Assembly: GCA_019828595.1 (NCBI GenBank)
Contig: JAHQRK010000001.1
Coordinates: 3,720,001-3,784,000 of the forward strand
Direction of reading: 5' to 3'
DNA: 64,000 nucleotides
Origin: Aphanomyces cochlioides
Taxonomy: Eukaryota; Oomycota; Saprolegniomycetes; Saprolegniales; Verrucalvaceae
The notes beneath the pieces were generated by a model. The model did no database searches and was not told where the DNA came from. It saw only the letters and a list, made by a program, of their open reading frames with translations. Shown piece after piece: positions 10,380-20,704 of this stretch. The stretch's first letter is position 1, and every line of letters starts with the position of its first letter. Both the position numbers and the translations under genes were made by a program.

Positions 10380-10715
10380 CTTCTCCTGATGGCAAATGGA
10401 ATTATGACTCGTTGGCCATCCCCCCCTCGACGACACAGACGGCACGATCGTCCGACGCGAGACAACCAACTCGGTTAAGTTCGACTGAGTCCTTCACGAC
10501 ACAGACGTGTCCATCCCACGTTGACAAAGAGTCACCCAGATGTCTTTCGACTTGCGGCCAACTTCTTGGCTTGCCTGGCTGGTGACGCAATCACGACCTC
10601 ATACATCACGACCTCACTTCAAGGTCAAGAAGGTTAGGGCAAACGAACACACCCAACCTCCTCACGGCAACCTGGACGAGGTTAGGGTAGCCAGGCGCTC
10701 CCCACGGTCAGGAAA

Positions 10716-10770
10716 GTCACTTGGAGAGACGACTTGGAAAACTTGATGGAACAAAATGCATGTCGTGTAT
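10716..10770. repeat. 55-bp direct repeat upstream of the CBM1 gene
   Basis: This is the second copy of the 55-bp element at 9608-9662, same orientation, so the CBM1 gene plus its near 5' flank is bracketed by direct repeats 1108 bp apart. The pairing recurs in all units (the interval is longer where modules are duplicated). Confidence 0.85.
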
Positions 10771-11118
10771 ATACCCTAGACGGCACAGATCGTCGAACCA
10801 ACCCGGTTAAGTAGCCAACTCGATTAAGTTGGATTGAGTCATTCACGACACAGACGTGCCCATCCACGTTGACGACCAGCCTCCTACCATCTCACTGGAG
10901 GCTACGACGAGGTTAGGGCACCCAACCCCTATTACCCAGTTTGTGCAGTGTGGCTCATCCGTGTCAACCTCGGTTAGCTCATTCAGCACCAAATGAAGCA
11001 AAGATGATGGCCAAAACTGGTAACGTTATTCTCCATAATTTCGAAGCATCTTTGTGCCCCTGAGTGGCTCCAGTTTCATATTGCGTATGTTGAGAATATG
11101 TACAATATGACGAGATAT

Positions 11119-11160
11119 AATGAATCCAACTTGGATTCATTACTTGGATTATCCAAGTAA
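11119..11160. repeat. pair of overlapping inverted repeats, one pair per unit
   Basis: Two perfect inverted repeats overlap by two bases. The first (11119-11141) has 11-bp arms AATGAATCCAA / TTGGATTCATT around one base. The second (11140-11160) has 9-bp arms TTACTTGGA / TCCAAGTAA around TTA. Identical pairs start at 13611, 15850, 18091, 20331, 22570, 24809, 27300, 29539, 31780, 34523, 36765, 39508, 41747, 44239, 46480, 49224, 51465 and 53706. They lie between the truncated HSF frame and the CBM1 gene in an AT-rich setting and could extrude as cruciforms or fold in RNA. Confidence 0.85.
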
Positions 11161-11247
11161 GCAATGTTTTTGCGTCATGTCAAACATATGGTAACTGTCT
11201 AATCAACGCGTGGTTCTTCTATCTTGTCACCACATGCAGTGACTTTT

Positions 11248-11493
11248 TCATAGCTCCGTCGGTGAGTTAGAGGAATACATTGCGAAGTAGTAGGAATACA
11301 TTGCGAAGTAGTCGTTCCACGAGATGATGGACGGGTCCTCCACGGTCAGGATGGAGTACAGGTGACGAAGGAATTTGGGAACGTTCGTGTTGCGCTTCTT
11401 TTGGGTCATGAGTGTCTTGGAGAGGAAATTGTAAAATGTCAGTTCTCCACACACATCTTGGGCGGCGGGACAGCTGGTCGCTTGAACTTGCAT
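11248..11493 (-). pseudogene. truncated HSF-type frame, unit 1
   Basis: Codons 1-59 match the intact HSF gene at 54441-55040 (V58 is I), up to and including W59 inside the DNA-binding domain. Then 22 unrelated codons (NDYFAMYSYYFAMYSSNSPTEL) lead to a stop. The upstream spacer of the intact gene is retained to about 11695, so the promoter may still work. The recognition helix and C-terminal region are gone, so the 81-aa product could not bind DNA as an HSF. Confidence 0.85.
11271..11312. repeat. perfect 21-bp tandem duplication at the HSF break
   Basis: Two adjacent identical 21-bp copies (11271-11291 and 11292-11312), in phase with the truncated HSF frame, encode YFAMYS-Y twice. They sit just beyond the point where HSF homology stops (11317), so they may be a scar of the joining event. 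They are present in every unit. Confidence 0.8.
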
Positions 11494-11695
11494 GGCATCT
11501 TCGTCGAATCGACTCCCCTACTCCGATAAGATCACGTCACCAACACATGGCCGCGTCACATGCCCGAGAGATCTTGCACGGACACCCCCGACCGTCGCGA
11601 TGGGGTAACACGCCGATGCGTGCATCGCCTCGTCCACATCGTTGGGACGACCGACCGAGCTCTCTTGGTGGACCGCGTGCCACGTCTGTCGTATC

Positions 11696-11847
11696 AGGAT
11701 TAACTTGGCCCGTGTGCTGGCAGTGATGACGGTGGTACTTCATTTGTACTCTGGATTGGTTTCTCATGGCTTTGTAGGTGGTGGAGGTCACTGCCAGAGG
11801 CATGCTCAGAAGGTGGATACACACTCGACACAAACACAGTCGGAAGA
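11696..11847. other. unit-specific segment between HSF spacer and the 55-bp repeat
   Basis: About 150 bp present in units 2-19 between the HSF-derived spacer (homology ends near 11695) and the 55-bp repeat, but absent at the left border, where HSF 3' sequence joins the 55-bp repeat directly. Minus-strand frames read through it (for example CRVCIHLLSMPLAVTSTTYK) but match nothing I recognise. It may be the original downstream flank of the CBM1 gene. Confidence 0.5.
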
Positions 11848-11911
11848 GTCACTTGGAGAGACGACTTGGAAAACTTGATGGAACAAAATGCATGTCGTGT
11901 ATTTACAAAAC

Positions 11912-12871
11912 TTAGTTGTTGCGAGGCACGCACTGCGAGTAGTAGCTGTTCCACGCCTTGCACTTGTCTTCCTTGCGGCATTCGGTCTCGCCGTTGTATC
12001 CATGACCGCCGCATTGGGACCACGTGGGAAGGCCAGGTTGGCTCAAGTCTGGCTGGCACTGCGAGTAGTACTCGTTGATCTTGACACAAATGTTTCCAGT
12101 GGAGCACGACTTGTCTCCGCGGTAGTCGACGCCGCCACATTGTTGCCATACATCGACTTGAACGTCCTTCTGTGGGTTTTGAGACGACCAGACACAACCC
12201 CAAGCACCCGTCTTGAGCTTTCTGCACGTGGCATCTTCAGGAGCCACACACTTGCCGGCCTCGACGTAGCTGCGAGCATTGCGCACACAGTCCCGCGACG
12301 CCCACGCTCCCTTCTTCGGACAGCTCCAACCCTTGTCGCCACAAATTTCACCCGACACGCAGAACGTCGCATCGCCTTCCACACTCACGTTCGTGCATCC
12401 TTCCGAGTCTTCCGCGTCCTTCTGGGGGTCTTGAGACGACCAGACACAACCCCAAGCACCCGTCTTGAGCTTTCTGCACGTGGCATCTTCAGGAGCCACA
12501 CACTTGCCGGCCTCGACGTAGCTGCGAGCATTGCGCACACAGTCCCGCGACGCCCACGCTCCCTTCTTCGGACAGCTCCAACCCTTGTCGCCACAAATTT
12601 CACCCGACACGCAGAACGTCGCATCGCCTTCCACACTCACGTTCGTGCATCCTTCCGAGTCTTCCGCGTCCTTGCATGGCGCAGGGGTCTTCTTCGGCTC
12701 GCACAAGGACAAATATTCGTTCTTCCTGTTGCATTCAAAGTTGGGATCTTCGCAACACACGCCATGGGGCCAGTTCTGACCATTGCATTGGCTCCAGTTG
12801 GTGCTGCATTGACCAGCTTGGGTGGACACGGCGGAGGCCACAATGGCACCGACAATGAGAGCGACTTGCAT
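11912..12871 (-). CDS. secreted CBM1 protein, array copy 2 (two central modules)
   Basis: 319 aa. It differs from copy 1 by an in-frame duplication of the 84-residue module; the two modules are joined by SSQDPQK instead of the SSQNPQKDVQVD linker that precedes the first C-terminal CBM1. All cysteines are kept. Confidence 0.88.
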   Translation of the reverse strand: MQVALIVGAIVASAVSTQAGQCSTNWSQCNGQNWPHGVCCEDPNFECNRKNEYLSLCEPKKTPAPCKDAEDSEGCTNVSVEGDATFCVSGEICGDKGWSCPKKGAWASRDCVRNARSYVEAGKCVAPEDATCRKLKTGAWGCVWSSQDPQKDAEDSEGCTNVSVEGDATFCVSGEICGDKGWSCPKKGAWASRDCVRNARSYVEAGKCVAPEDATCRKLKTGAWGCVWSSQNPQKDVQVDVWQQCGGVDYRGDKSCSTGNICVKINEYYSQCQPDLSQPGLPTWSQCGGHGYNGETECRKEDKCKAWNSYYSQCVPRNN

Positions 12872-13739
12872 CTTCTCCTGATGGCAAATGGAATTATGAC
12901 TCGTTGGCCATCCCCCCCTCGACGACACAGACGGCACGATCGTCCGACGCGAGACAACCAACTCGGTTAAGTTCGACTGAGTCCTTCACGACACAGACGT
13001 GTCCATCCCACGTTGACAAAGAGTCACCCAGATGTCTTTCGACTTGCGGCCAACTTCTTGGCTTGCCTGGCTGGTGACGCAATCACGACCTCATACATCA
13101 CGACCTCACTTCAAGGTCAAGAAGGTTAGGGCAAACGAACACACCCAACCTCCTCACGGCAACCTGGACGAGGTTAGGGTAGCCAGGCGCTCCCCACGGT
13201 CAGGAAAGTCACTTGGAGAGACGACTTGGAAAACTTGATGGAACAAAATGCATGTCGTGTATATACCCTAGACGGCACAGATCGTCGAACCAACCCGGTT
13301 AAGTAGCCAACTCGATTAAGTTGGATTGAGTCATTCACGACACAGACGTGCCCATCCACGTTGACGACCAGCCTCCTACCATCTCACTGGAGGCTACGAC
13401 GAGGTTAGGGCACCCAACCCCTATTACCCAGTTTGTGCAGTGTGGCTCATCCGTGTCAACCTCGGTTAGCTCATTCAGCACCAAATGAAGCAAAGATGAT
13501 GGCCAAAACTGGTAACGTTATTCTCCATAATTTCGAAGCATCTTTGTGCCCCTGAGTGGCTCCAGTTTCATATTGCGTATGTTGAGAATATGTACAATAT
13601 GACGAGATATAATGAATCCAACTTGGATTCATTACTTGGATTATCCAAGTAAGCAATGTTTTTGCGTCATGTCAAACATATGGTAACTGTCTAATCAACG
13701 CGTGGTTCTTCTATCTTGTCACCACATGCAGTGACTTTT

Positions 13740-13985
13740 TCATAGCTCCGTCGGTGAGTTAGAGGAATACATTGCGAAGTAGTAGGAATACATTGCGAAG
13801 TAGTCGTTCCACGAGATGATGGACGGGTCCTCCACGGTCAGGATGGAGTACAGGTGACGAAGGAATTTGGGAACGTTCGTGTTGCGCTTCTTTTGGGTCA
13901 TGAGTGTCTTGGAGAGGAAATTGTAAAATGTCAGTTCTCCACACACATCTTGGGCGGCGGGACAGCTGGTCGCTTGAACTTGCAT
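13740..13985 (-). pseudogene. truncated HSF-type frame, unit 2
   Basis: Same 81-codon chimaeric frame as at 11248-11493, intact. Confidence 0.82.
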
Positions 13986-14403
13986 GGCATCTTCGTCGAA
14001 TCGACTCCCCTACTCCGATAAGATCACGTCACCAACACATGGCCGCGTCACATGCCCGAGAGATCTTGCACGGACACCCCCGACCGTCGCGATGGGGTAA
14101 CACGCCGATGCGTGCATCGCCTCGTCCACATCGTTGGGACGACCGACCGAGCTCTCTTGGTGGACCGCGTGCCACGTCTGTCGTATCAGGATTAACTTGG
14201 CCCGTGTGCTGGCAGTGATGACGGTGGTACTTCATTTGTACTCTGGATTGGTTTCTCATGGCTTTGTAGGTGGTGGAGGTCACTGCCAGAGGCATGCTCA
14301 GAAGGTGGATACACACTCGACACAAACACAGTCGGAAGAGTCACTTGGAGAGACGACTTGGAAAACTTGATGGAACAAAATGCATGTCGTGTATTTACAA
14401 AAC

Positions 14404-15111
14404 TTAGTTGTTGCGAGGCACGCACTGCGAGTAGTAGCTGTTCCACGCCTTGCACTTGTCTTCCTTGCGGCATTCGGTCTCGCCGTTGTATCCATGACCG
14501 CCGCATTGGGACCACGTGGGAAGGCCAGGTTGGCTCAAGTCTGGCTGGCACTGCGAGTAGTACTCGTTGATCTTGACACAAATGTTTCCAGTGGAGCACG
14601 ACTTGTCTCCGCGGTAGTCGACGCCGCCACATTGTTGCCATACATCGACTTGAACGTCCTTCTGTGGGTTTTGAGACGACCAGACACAACCCCAAGCACC
14701 CGTCTTGAGCTTTCTGCACGTGGCATCTTCAGGAGCCACACACTTGCCGGCCTCGACGTAGCTGCGAGCATTGCGCACACAGTCCCGCGACGCCCACGCT
14801 CCCTTCTTCGGACAGCTCCAACCCTTGTCGCCACAAATTTCACCCGACACGCAGAACGTCGCATCGCCTTCCACACTCACGTTCGTGCATCCTTCCGAGT
14901 CTTCCGCGTCCTTGCATGGCGCAGGGGTCTTCTTCGGCTCGCACAAGGACAAATATTCGTTCTTCCTGTTGCATTCAAAGTTGGGATCTTCGCAACACAC
15001 GCCATGGGGCCAGTTCTGACCATTGCATTGGCTCCAGTTGGTGCTGCATTGACCAGCTTGGGTGGACACGGCGGAGGCCACAATGGCACCGACAATGAGA
15101 GCGACTTGCAT
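14404..15111 (-). CDS. secreted CBM1 protein, array copy 3 (one module)
   Basis: 235 aa, same protein as copy 1. The C-tract about 40 bp upstream of the ATG is one base shorter, which opens the frame upstream but does not change the likely start. Confidence 0.88.
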   Translation of the reverse strand: MQVALIVGAIVASAVSTQAGQCSTNWSQCNGQNWPHGVCCEDPNFECNRKNEYLSLCEPKKTPAPCKDAEDSEGCTNVSVEGDATFCVSGEICGDKGWSCPKKGAWASRDCVRNARSYVEAGKCVAPEDATCRKLKTGAWGCVWSSQNPQKDVQVDVWQQCGGVDYRGDKSCSTGNICVKINEYYSQCQPDLSQPGLPTWSQCGGHGYNGETECRKEDKCKAWNSYYSQCVPRNN

Positions 15112-15978
15112 CTTCTCCTGATGGCAAATGGAATTATGACTCGTTGGCCATCCCCCCTCGACGACACAGACGGCACGATCGTCCGACGCGAGACAACCAA
15201 CTCGGTTAAGTTCGACTGAGTCCTTCACGACACAGACGTGTCCATCCCACGTTGACAAAGAGTCACCCAGATGTCTTTCGACTTGCGGCCAACTTCTTGG
15301 CTTGCCTGGCTGGTGACGCAATCACGACCTCATACATCACGACCTCACTTCAAGGTCAAGAAGGTTAGGGCAAACGAACACACCCAACCTCCTCACGGCA
15401 ACCTGGACGAGGTTAGGGTAGCCAGGCGCTCCCCACGGTCAGGAAAGTCACTTGGAGAGACGACTTGGAAAACTTGATGGAACAAAATGCATGTCGTGTA
15501 TATACCCTAGACGGCACAGATCGTCGAACCAACCCGGTTAAGTAGCCAACTCGATTAAGTTGGATTGAGTCATTCACGACACAGACGTGCCCATCCACGT
15601 TGACGACCAGCCTCCTACCATCTCACTGGAGGCTACGACGAGGTTAGGGCACCCAACCCCTATTACCCAGTTTGTGCAGTGTGGCTCATCCGTGTCAACC
15701 TCGGTTAGCTCATTCAGCACCAAATGAAGCAAAGATGATGGCCAAAACTGGTAACGTTATTCTCCATAATTTCGAAGCATCTTTGTGCCCCTGAGTGGCT
15801 CCAGTTTCATATTGCGTATGTTGAGAATATGTACAATATGACGAGATATAATGAATCCAACTTGGATTCATTACTTGGATTATCCAAGTAAGCAATGTTT
15901 TTGCGTCATGTCAAACATATGGTAACTGTCTAATCAACGCGTGGTTCTTCTATCTTGTCACCACATGCAGTGACTTTT

Positions 15979-16224
15979 TCATAGCTCCGTCGGTGAGTTA
16001 GAGGGATACATTGCGAAGTAGTAGGAATACATTGCGAAGTAGTCGTTCCACGAGATGATGGACGGGTCCTCCACGGTCAGGATGGAGTACAGGTGACGAA
16101 GGAATTTGGGAACGTTCGTGTTGCGCTTCTTTTGGGTCATGAGTGTCTTGGAGAGGAAATTGTAAAATGTCAGTTCTCCACACACATCTTGGGCGGCGGG
16201 ACAGCTGGTCGCTTGAACTTGCAT
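15979..16224 (-). pseudogene. truncated HSF-type frame, unit 3
   Basis: 81 codons with one substitution in the non-HSF tail (AMYPSNS for AMYSSNS). Confidence 0.82.
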
Positions 16225-16642
16225 GGCATCTTCGTCGAATCGACTCCCCTACTCCGATAAGATCACGTCACCAACACATGGCCGCGTCACATGCCCGAGA
16301 GATCTTGCACGGACACCCCCGACCGTCGCGATGGGGTAACACGCCGATGCGTGCATCGCCTCGTCCACATCGTTGGGACGACCGACCGAGCTCTCTTGGT
16401 GGACCGCGTGCCACGTCTGTCGTATCAGGATTAACTTGGCCCGTGTGCTGGCAGTGATGACGGTGGTACTTCATTTGTACTCTGGATTGGTTTCTCATGG
16501 CTTTGTAGGTGGTGGAGGTCACTGCCAGAGGCATGCTCAGAAGGTGGATACACACTCGACACAAACACAGTCGGAAGAGTCACTTGGAGAGACGACTTGG
16601 AAAACTTGATGGAACAAAATGCATGTCGTGTATTTACAAAAC

Positions 16643-17350
16643 TTAGTTGTTGCGAGGCACGCACTGCGAGTAGTAGCTGTTCCACGCCTTGCACTTGTCT
16701 TCCTTGCGGCATTCGGTCTCGCCGTTGTATCCATGACCGCCGCATTGGGACCACGTGGGAAGGCCAGGTTGGCTCAAGTCTGGCTGGCACTGCGAGTAGT
16801 ACTCGTTGATCTTGACACAAATGTTTCCAGTGGAGCACGACTTGTCTCCGCGGTAGTCGACGCCGCCACATTGTTGCCATACATCGACTTGAACGTCCTT
16901 CTGTGGGTTTTGAGACGACCAGACACAACCCCAAGCACCCGTCTTGAGCTTTCTGCACGTGGCATCTTCAGGAGCCACACACTTGCCGGCCTCGACGTAG
17001 CTGCGAGCATTGCGCACACAGTCCCGCGACGCCCACGCTCCCTTCTTCGGACAGCTCCAACCCTTGTCGCCACAAATTTCACCCGACACGCAGAACGTCG
17101 CATCGCCTTCCACACTCACGTTCGTGCATCCTTCCGAGTCTTCCGCGTCCTTGCATGGCGCAGGGGTCTTCTTCGGCTCGCACAAGGACAAATATTCGTT
17201 CTTCCTGTTGCATTCAAAGTTGGGATCTTCGCAACACACGCCATGGGGCCAGTTCTGACCATTGCATTGGCTCCAGTTGGTGCTGCATTGACCAGCTTGG
17301 GTGGACACGGCGGAGGCCACAATGGCACCGACAATGAGAGCGACTTGCAT
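16643..17350 (-). CDS. secreted CBM1 protein, array copy 4 (one module)
   Basis: 235 aa, same protein as copy 1; the upstream C-tract is one base longer than in copy 1. Confidence 0.88.
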   Translation of the reverse strand: MQVALIVGAIVASAVSTQAGQCSTNWSQCNGQNWPHGVCCEDPNFECNRKNEYLSLCEPKKTPAPCKDAEDSEGCTNVSVEGDATFCVSGEICGDKGWSCPKKGAWASRDCVRNARSYVEAGKCVAPEDATCRKLKTGAWGCVWSSQNPQKDVQVDVWQQCGGVDYRGDKSCSTGNICVKINEYYSQCQPDLSQPGLPTWSQCGGHGYNGETECRKEDKCKAWNSYYSQCVPRNN

Positions 17351-18219
17351 CTTCTCCTGATGGCAAATGGAATTATGACTCGTTGGCCATCCCCCCCCTC
17401 GACGACACAGACGGCACGATCGTCCGACGCGAGACAACCAACTCGGTTAAGTTCGACTGAGTCCTTCACGACACAGACGTGTCCATCCCACGTTGACAAA
17501 GAGTCACCCAGATGTCTTTCGACTTGCGGCCAACTTCTTGGCTTGCCTGGCTGGTGACGCAATCACGACCTCATACATCACGACCTCACTTCAAGGTCAA
17601 GAAGGTTAGGGCAAACGAACACACCCAACCTCCTCACGGCAACCTGGACGAGGTTAGGGTAGCCAGGCGCTCCCCACGGTCAGGAAAGTCACTTGGAGAG
17701 ACGACTTGGAAAACTTGATGGAACAAAATGCATGTCGTGTATATACCCTAGACGGCACAGATCGTCGAACCAACCCGGTTAAGTAGCCAACTCGATTAAG
17801 TTGGATTGAGTCATTCACGACACAGACGTGCCCATCCACGTTGACGACCAGCCTCCTACCATCTCACTGGAGGCTACGACGAGGTTAGGGCACCCAACCC
17901 CTATTACCCAGTTTGTGCAGTGTGGCTCATCCGTGTCAACCTCGGTTAGCTCATTCAGCACCAAATGAAGCAAAGATGATGGCCAAAACTGGTAACGTTA
18001 TTCTCCATAATTTCGAAGCATCTTTGTGCCCCTGAGTGGCTCCAGTTTCATATTGCGTATGTTGAGAATATGTACAATATGACGAGATATAATGAATCCA
18101 ACTTGGATTCATTACTTGGATTATCCAAGTAAGCAATGTTTTTGCGTCATGTCAAACATATGGTAACTGTCTAATCAACGCGTGGTTCTTCTATCTTGTC
18201 ACCACATGCAGTGACTTTT

Positions 18220-18465
18220 TCATAGCTCCGTCGGTGAGTTAGAGGAATACATTGCGAAGTAGTAGGAATACATTGCGAAGTAGTCGTTCCACGAGATGAT
18301 GGACGGGTCCTCCACGGTCAGGATGGAGTACAGGTGACGAAGGAATTTGGGAACGTTCGTGTTGCGCTTCTTTTGGGTCATGAGTGTCTTGGAGAGGAAA
18401 TTGTAAAATGTCAGTTCTCCACACACATCTTGGGCGGCGGGACAGCTGGTCGCTTGAACTTGCAT
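18220..18465 (-). pseudogene. truncated HSF-type frame, unit 4
   Basis: 81 codons, no change from unit 1. Confidence 0.82.
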
Positions 18466-18883
18466 GGCATCTTCGTCGAATCGACTCCCCTACTCCGATA
18501 AGATCACGTCACCAACACATGGCCGCGTCACATGCCCGAGAGATCTTGCACGGACACCCCCGACCGTCGCGATGGGGTAACACGCCGATGCGTGCATCGC
18601 CTCGTCCACATCGTTGGGACGACCGACCGAGCTCTCTTGGTGGACCGCGTGCCACGTCTGTCGTATCAGGATTAACTTGGCCCGTGTGCTGGCAGTGATG
18701 ACGGTGGTACTTCATTTGTACTCTGGATTGGTTTCTCATGGCTTTGTAGGTGGTGGAGGTCACTGCCAGAGGCATGCTCAGAAGGTGGATACACACTCGA
18801 CACAAACACAGTCGGAAGAGTCACTTGGAGAGACGACTTGGAAAACTTGATGGAACAAAATGCATGTCGTGTATTTACAAAAC

Positions 18884-19591
18884 TTAGTTGTTGCGAGGCA
18901 CGCACTGCGAGTAGTAGCTGTTCCACGCCTTGCACTTGTCTTCCTTGCGGCATTCGGTCTCGCCGTTGTATCCATGACCGCCGCATTGGGACCACGTGGG
19001 AAGGCCAGGTTGGCTCAAGTCTGGCTGGCACTGCGAGTAGTACTCGTTGATCTTGACACAAATGTTTCCAGTGGAGCACGACTTGTCTCCGCGGTAGTCG
19101 ACGCCGCCACATTGTTGCCATACATCGACTTGAACGTCCTTCTGTGGGTTTTGAGACGACCAGACACAACCCCAAGCACTCGTCTTGAGCTTTCTGCACG
19201 TGGCATCTTCAGGAGCCACACACTTGCCGGCCTCGACGTAGCTGCGAGCATTGCGCACACAGTCCCGCGACGCCCACGCTCCCTTCTTCGGACAGCTCCA
19301 ACCCTTGTCGCCACAAATTTCACCCGACACGCAGAACGTCGCATCGCCTTCCACACTCACGTTCGTGCATCCTTCCGAGTCTTCCGCGTCCTTGCATGGC
19401 GCAGGGGTCTTCTTCGGCTCGCACAAGGACAAATATTCGTTCTTCCTGTTGCATTCAAAGTTGGGATCTTCGCAACACACGCCATGGGGCCAGTTCTGAC
19501 CATTGCATTGGCTCCAGTTGGTGCTGCATTGACCAGCTTGGGTGGACACGGCGGAGGCCACAATGGCACCGACAATGAGAGCGACTTGCAT
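18884..19591 (-). CDS. secreted CBM1 protein, array copy 5 (one module, G138S)
   Basis: 235 aa. It is the first copy from the left with serine in place of glycine in the module signature (KTSAWG for KTGAWG). Confidence 0.88.
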   Translation of the reverse strand: MQVALIVGAIVASAVSTQAGQCSTNWSQCNGQNWPHGVCCEDPNFECNRKNEYLSLCEPKKTPAPCKDAEDSEGCTNVSVEGDATFCVSGEICGDKGWSCPKKGAWASRDCVRNARSYVEAGKCVAPEDATCRKLKTSAWGCVWSSQNPQKDVQVDVWQQCGGVDYRGDKSCSTGNICVKINEYYSQCQPDLSQPGLPTWSQCGGHGYNGETECRKEDKCKAWNSYYSQCVPRNN

Positions 19592-20459
19592 CTTCTCCTG
19601 ATGGCAAATGGAATTATGACTCGTTGGCCATCCCCCCCTCGACGACACAGACGGCACGATCGTCCGACGCGAGACAACCAACTCGGTTAAGTTCGACTGA
19701 GTCCTTCACGACACAGACGTGTCCATCCCACGTTGACAAAGAGTCACCCAGATGTCTTTCGACTTGCGGCCAACTTCTTGGCTTGCCTGGCTGGTGACGC
19801 AATCACGACCTCATACATCACGACCTCACTTCAAGGTCAAGAAGGTTAGGGCAAACGAACACACCCAACCTCCTCACGGCAACCTGGACGAGGTTAGGGT
19901 AGCCAGGCGCTCCCCACGGTCAGGAAAGTCACTTGGAGAGACGACTTGGAAAACTTGATGGAACAAAATGCATGTCGTGTATATACCCTAGACGGCACAG
20001 ATCGTCGAACCAACCCGGTTAAGTAGCCAACTCGATTAAGTTGGATTGAGTCATTCACGACACAGACGTGCCCATCCACGTTGACGACCAGCCTCCTACC
20101 ATCTCACTGGAGGCTACGACGAGGTTAGGGCACCCAACCCCTATTACCCAGTTTGTGCAGTGTGGCTCATCCGTGTCAACCTCGGTTAGCTCATTCAGCA
20201 CCAAATGAAGCAAAGATGATGGCCAAAACTGGTAACGTTATTCTCCATAATTTCGAAGCATCTTTGTGCCCCTGAGTGGCTCCAGTTTCATATTGCGTAT
20301 GTTGAGAATATGTACAATATGACGAGATATAATGAATCCAACTTGGATTCATTACTTGGATTATCCAAGTAAGCAATGTTTTTGCGTCATGTCAAACATA
20401 TGGTAACTGTCTAATCAACGCGTGGTTCTTCTATCTTGTCACCACATGCAGTGACTTTT

Positions 20460-20704
20460 TCATAGCTCCGTCGGTGAGTTAGAGGAATACATTGCGAAGT
20501 AGTAGGAATACATTGCGAAGTAGTCGTTCCACGAGATGATGGACGGGTCCTCCACGGTCAGGATGGAGTACAGGTGACGAAGGAATTTGGGAAGTTCGTG
20601 TTGCGCTTCTTTTGGGTCATGAGTGTCTTGGAGAGGAAATTGTAAAATGTCAGTTCTCCACACACATCTTGGGCGGCGGGACAGCTGGTCGCTTGAACTT
20701 GCAT
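20460..20704 (-). pseudogene. truncated HSF-type frame, unit 5, frameshifted
   Basis: One base is missing (gggaagttcg for gggaacgttcg near 20590), shifting the frame at about codon 37. It is the only unit in which the 81-codon frame is broken. Confidence 0.82.

Larger units (their letters stand above)
10380..11247. other. non-coding spacer 5' of the CBM1 gene (copy 1; repeated in every unit)
   Basis: This holds the CBM1 promoter on the minus strand and no supported gene. It contains a C-tract of variable length (near 10421), a diverged direct duplication of roughly 85-100 bp (about 10438-10525 versus 10780-10880, both with cacgacacagacgtg), a 55-bp repeat, several GGTTAGGG words, and an AT-rich 3' half with two inverted repeats. 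No TATA box is obvious before the CBM1 ATG. Confidence 0.6.

Noticed and set aside
9648..10478. Long + strand open frame (276 aa; up to 447 aa in other copies) opposite every CBM1 gene
   Set aside because: It is the exact antisense of a protein with a signal peptide and clear CBM1 motifs; its Leu/Val/Arg-rich sequence resembles no family, and its recurrence follows from the array.
10640..10925. True interstitial telomere tract
   Set aside because: The GGTTAGGG words are single and separated by unique sequence, not tandem.
10979..11164. 61-codon minus-strand frame present in all 19 spacers
   Set aside because: Opens with TTG inside an inverted repeat and matches no family; it recurs only because the unit recurs.
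11537..11833. 98-codon minus-strand frame in each CBM1 unit
   Set aside because: It crosses HSF spacer, the 40-bp repeat remnant and the unit-specific segment; no domain and no independent support.
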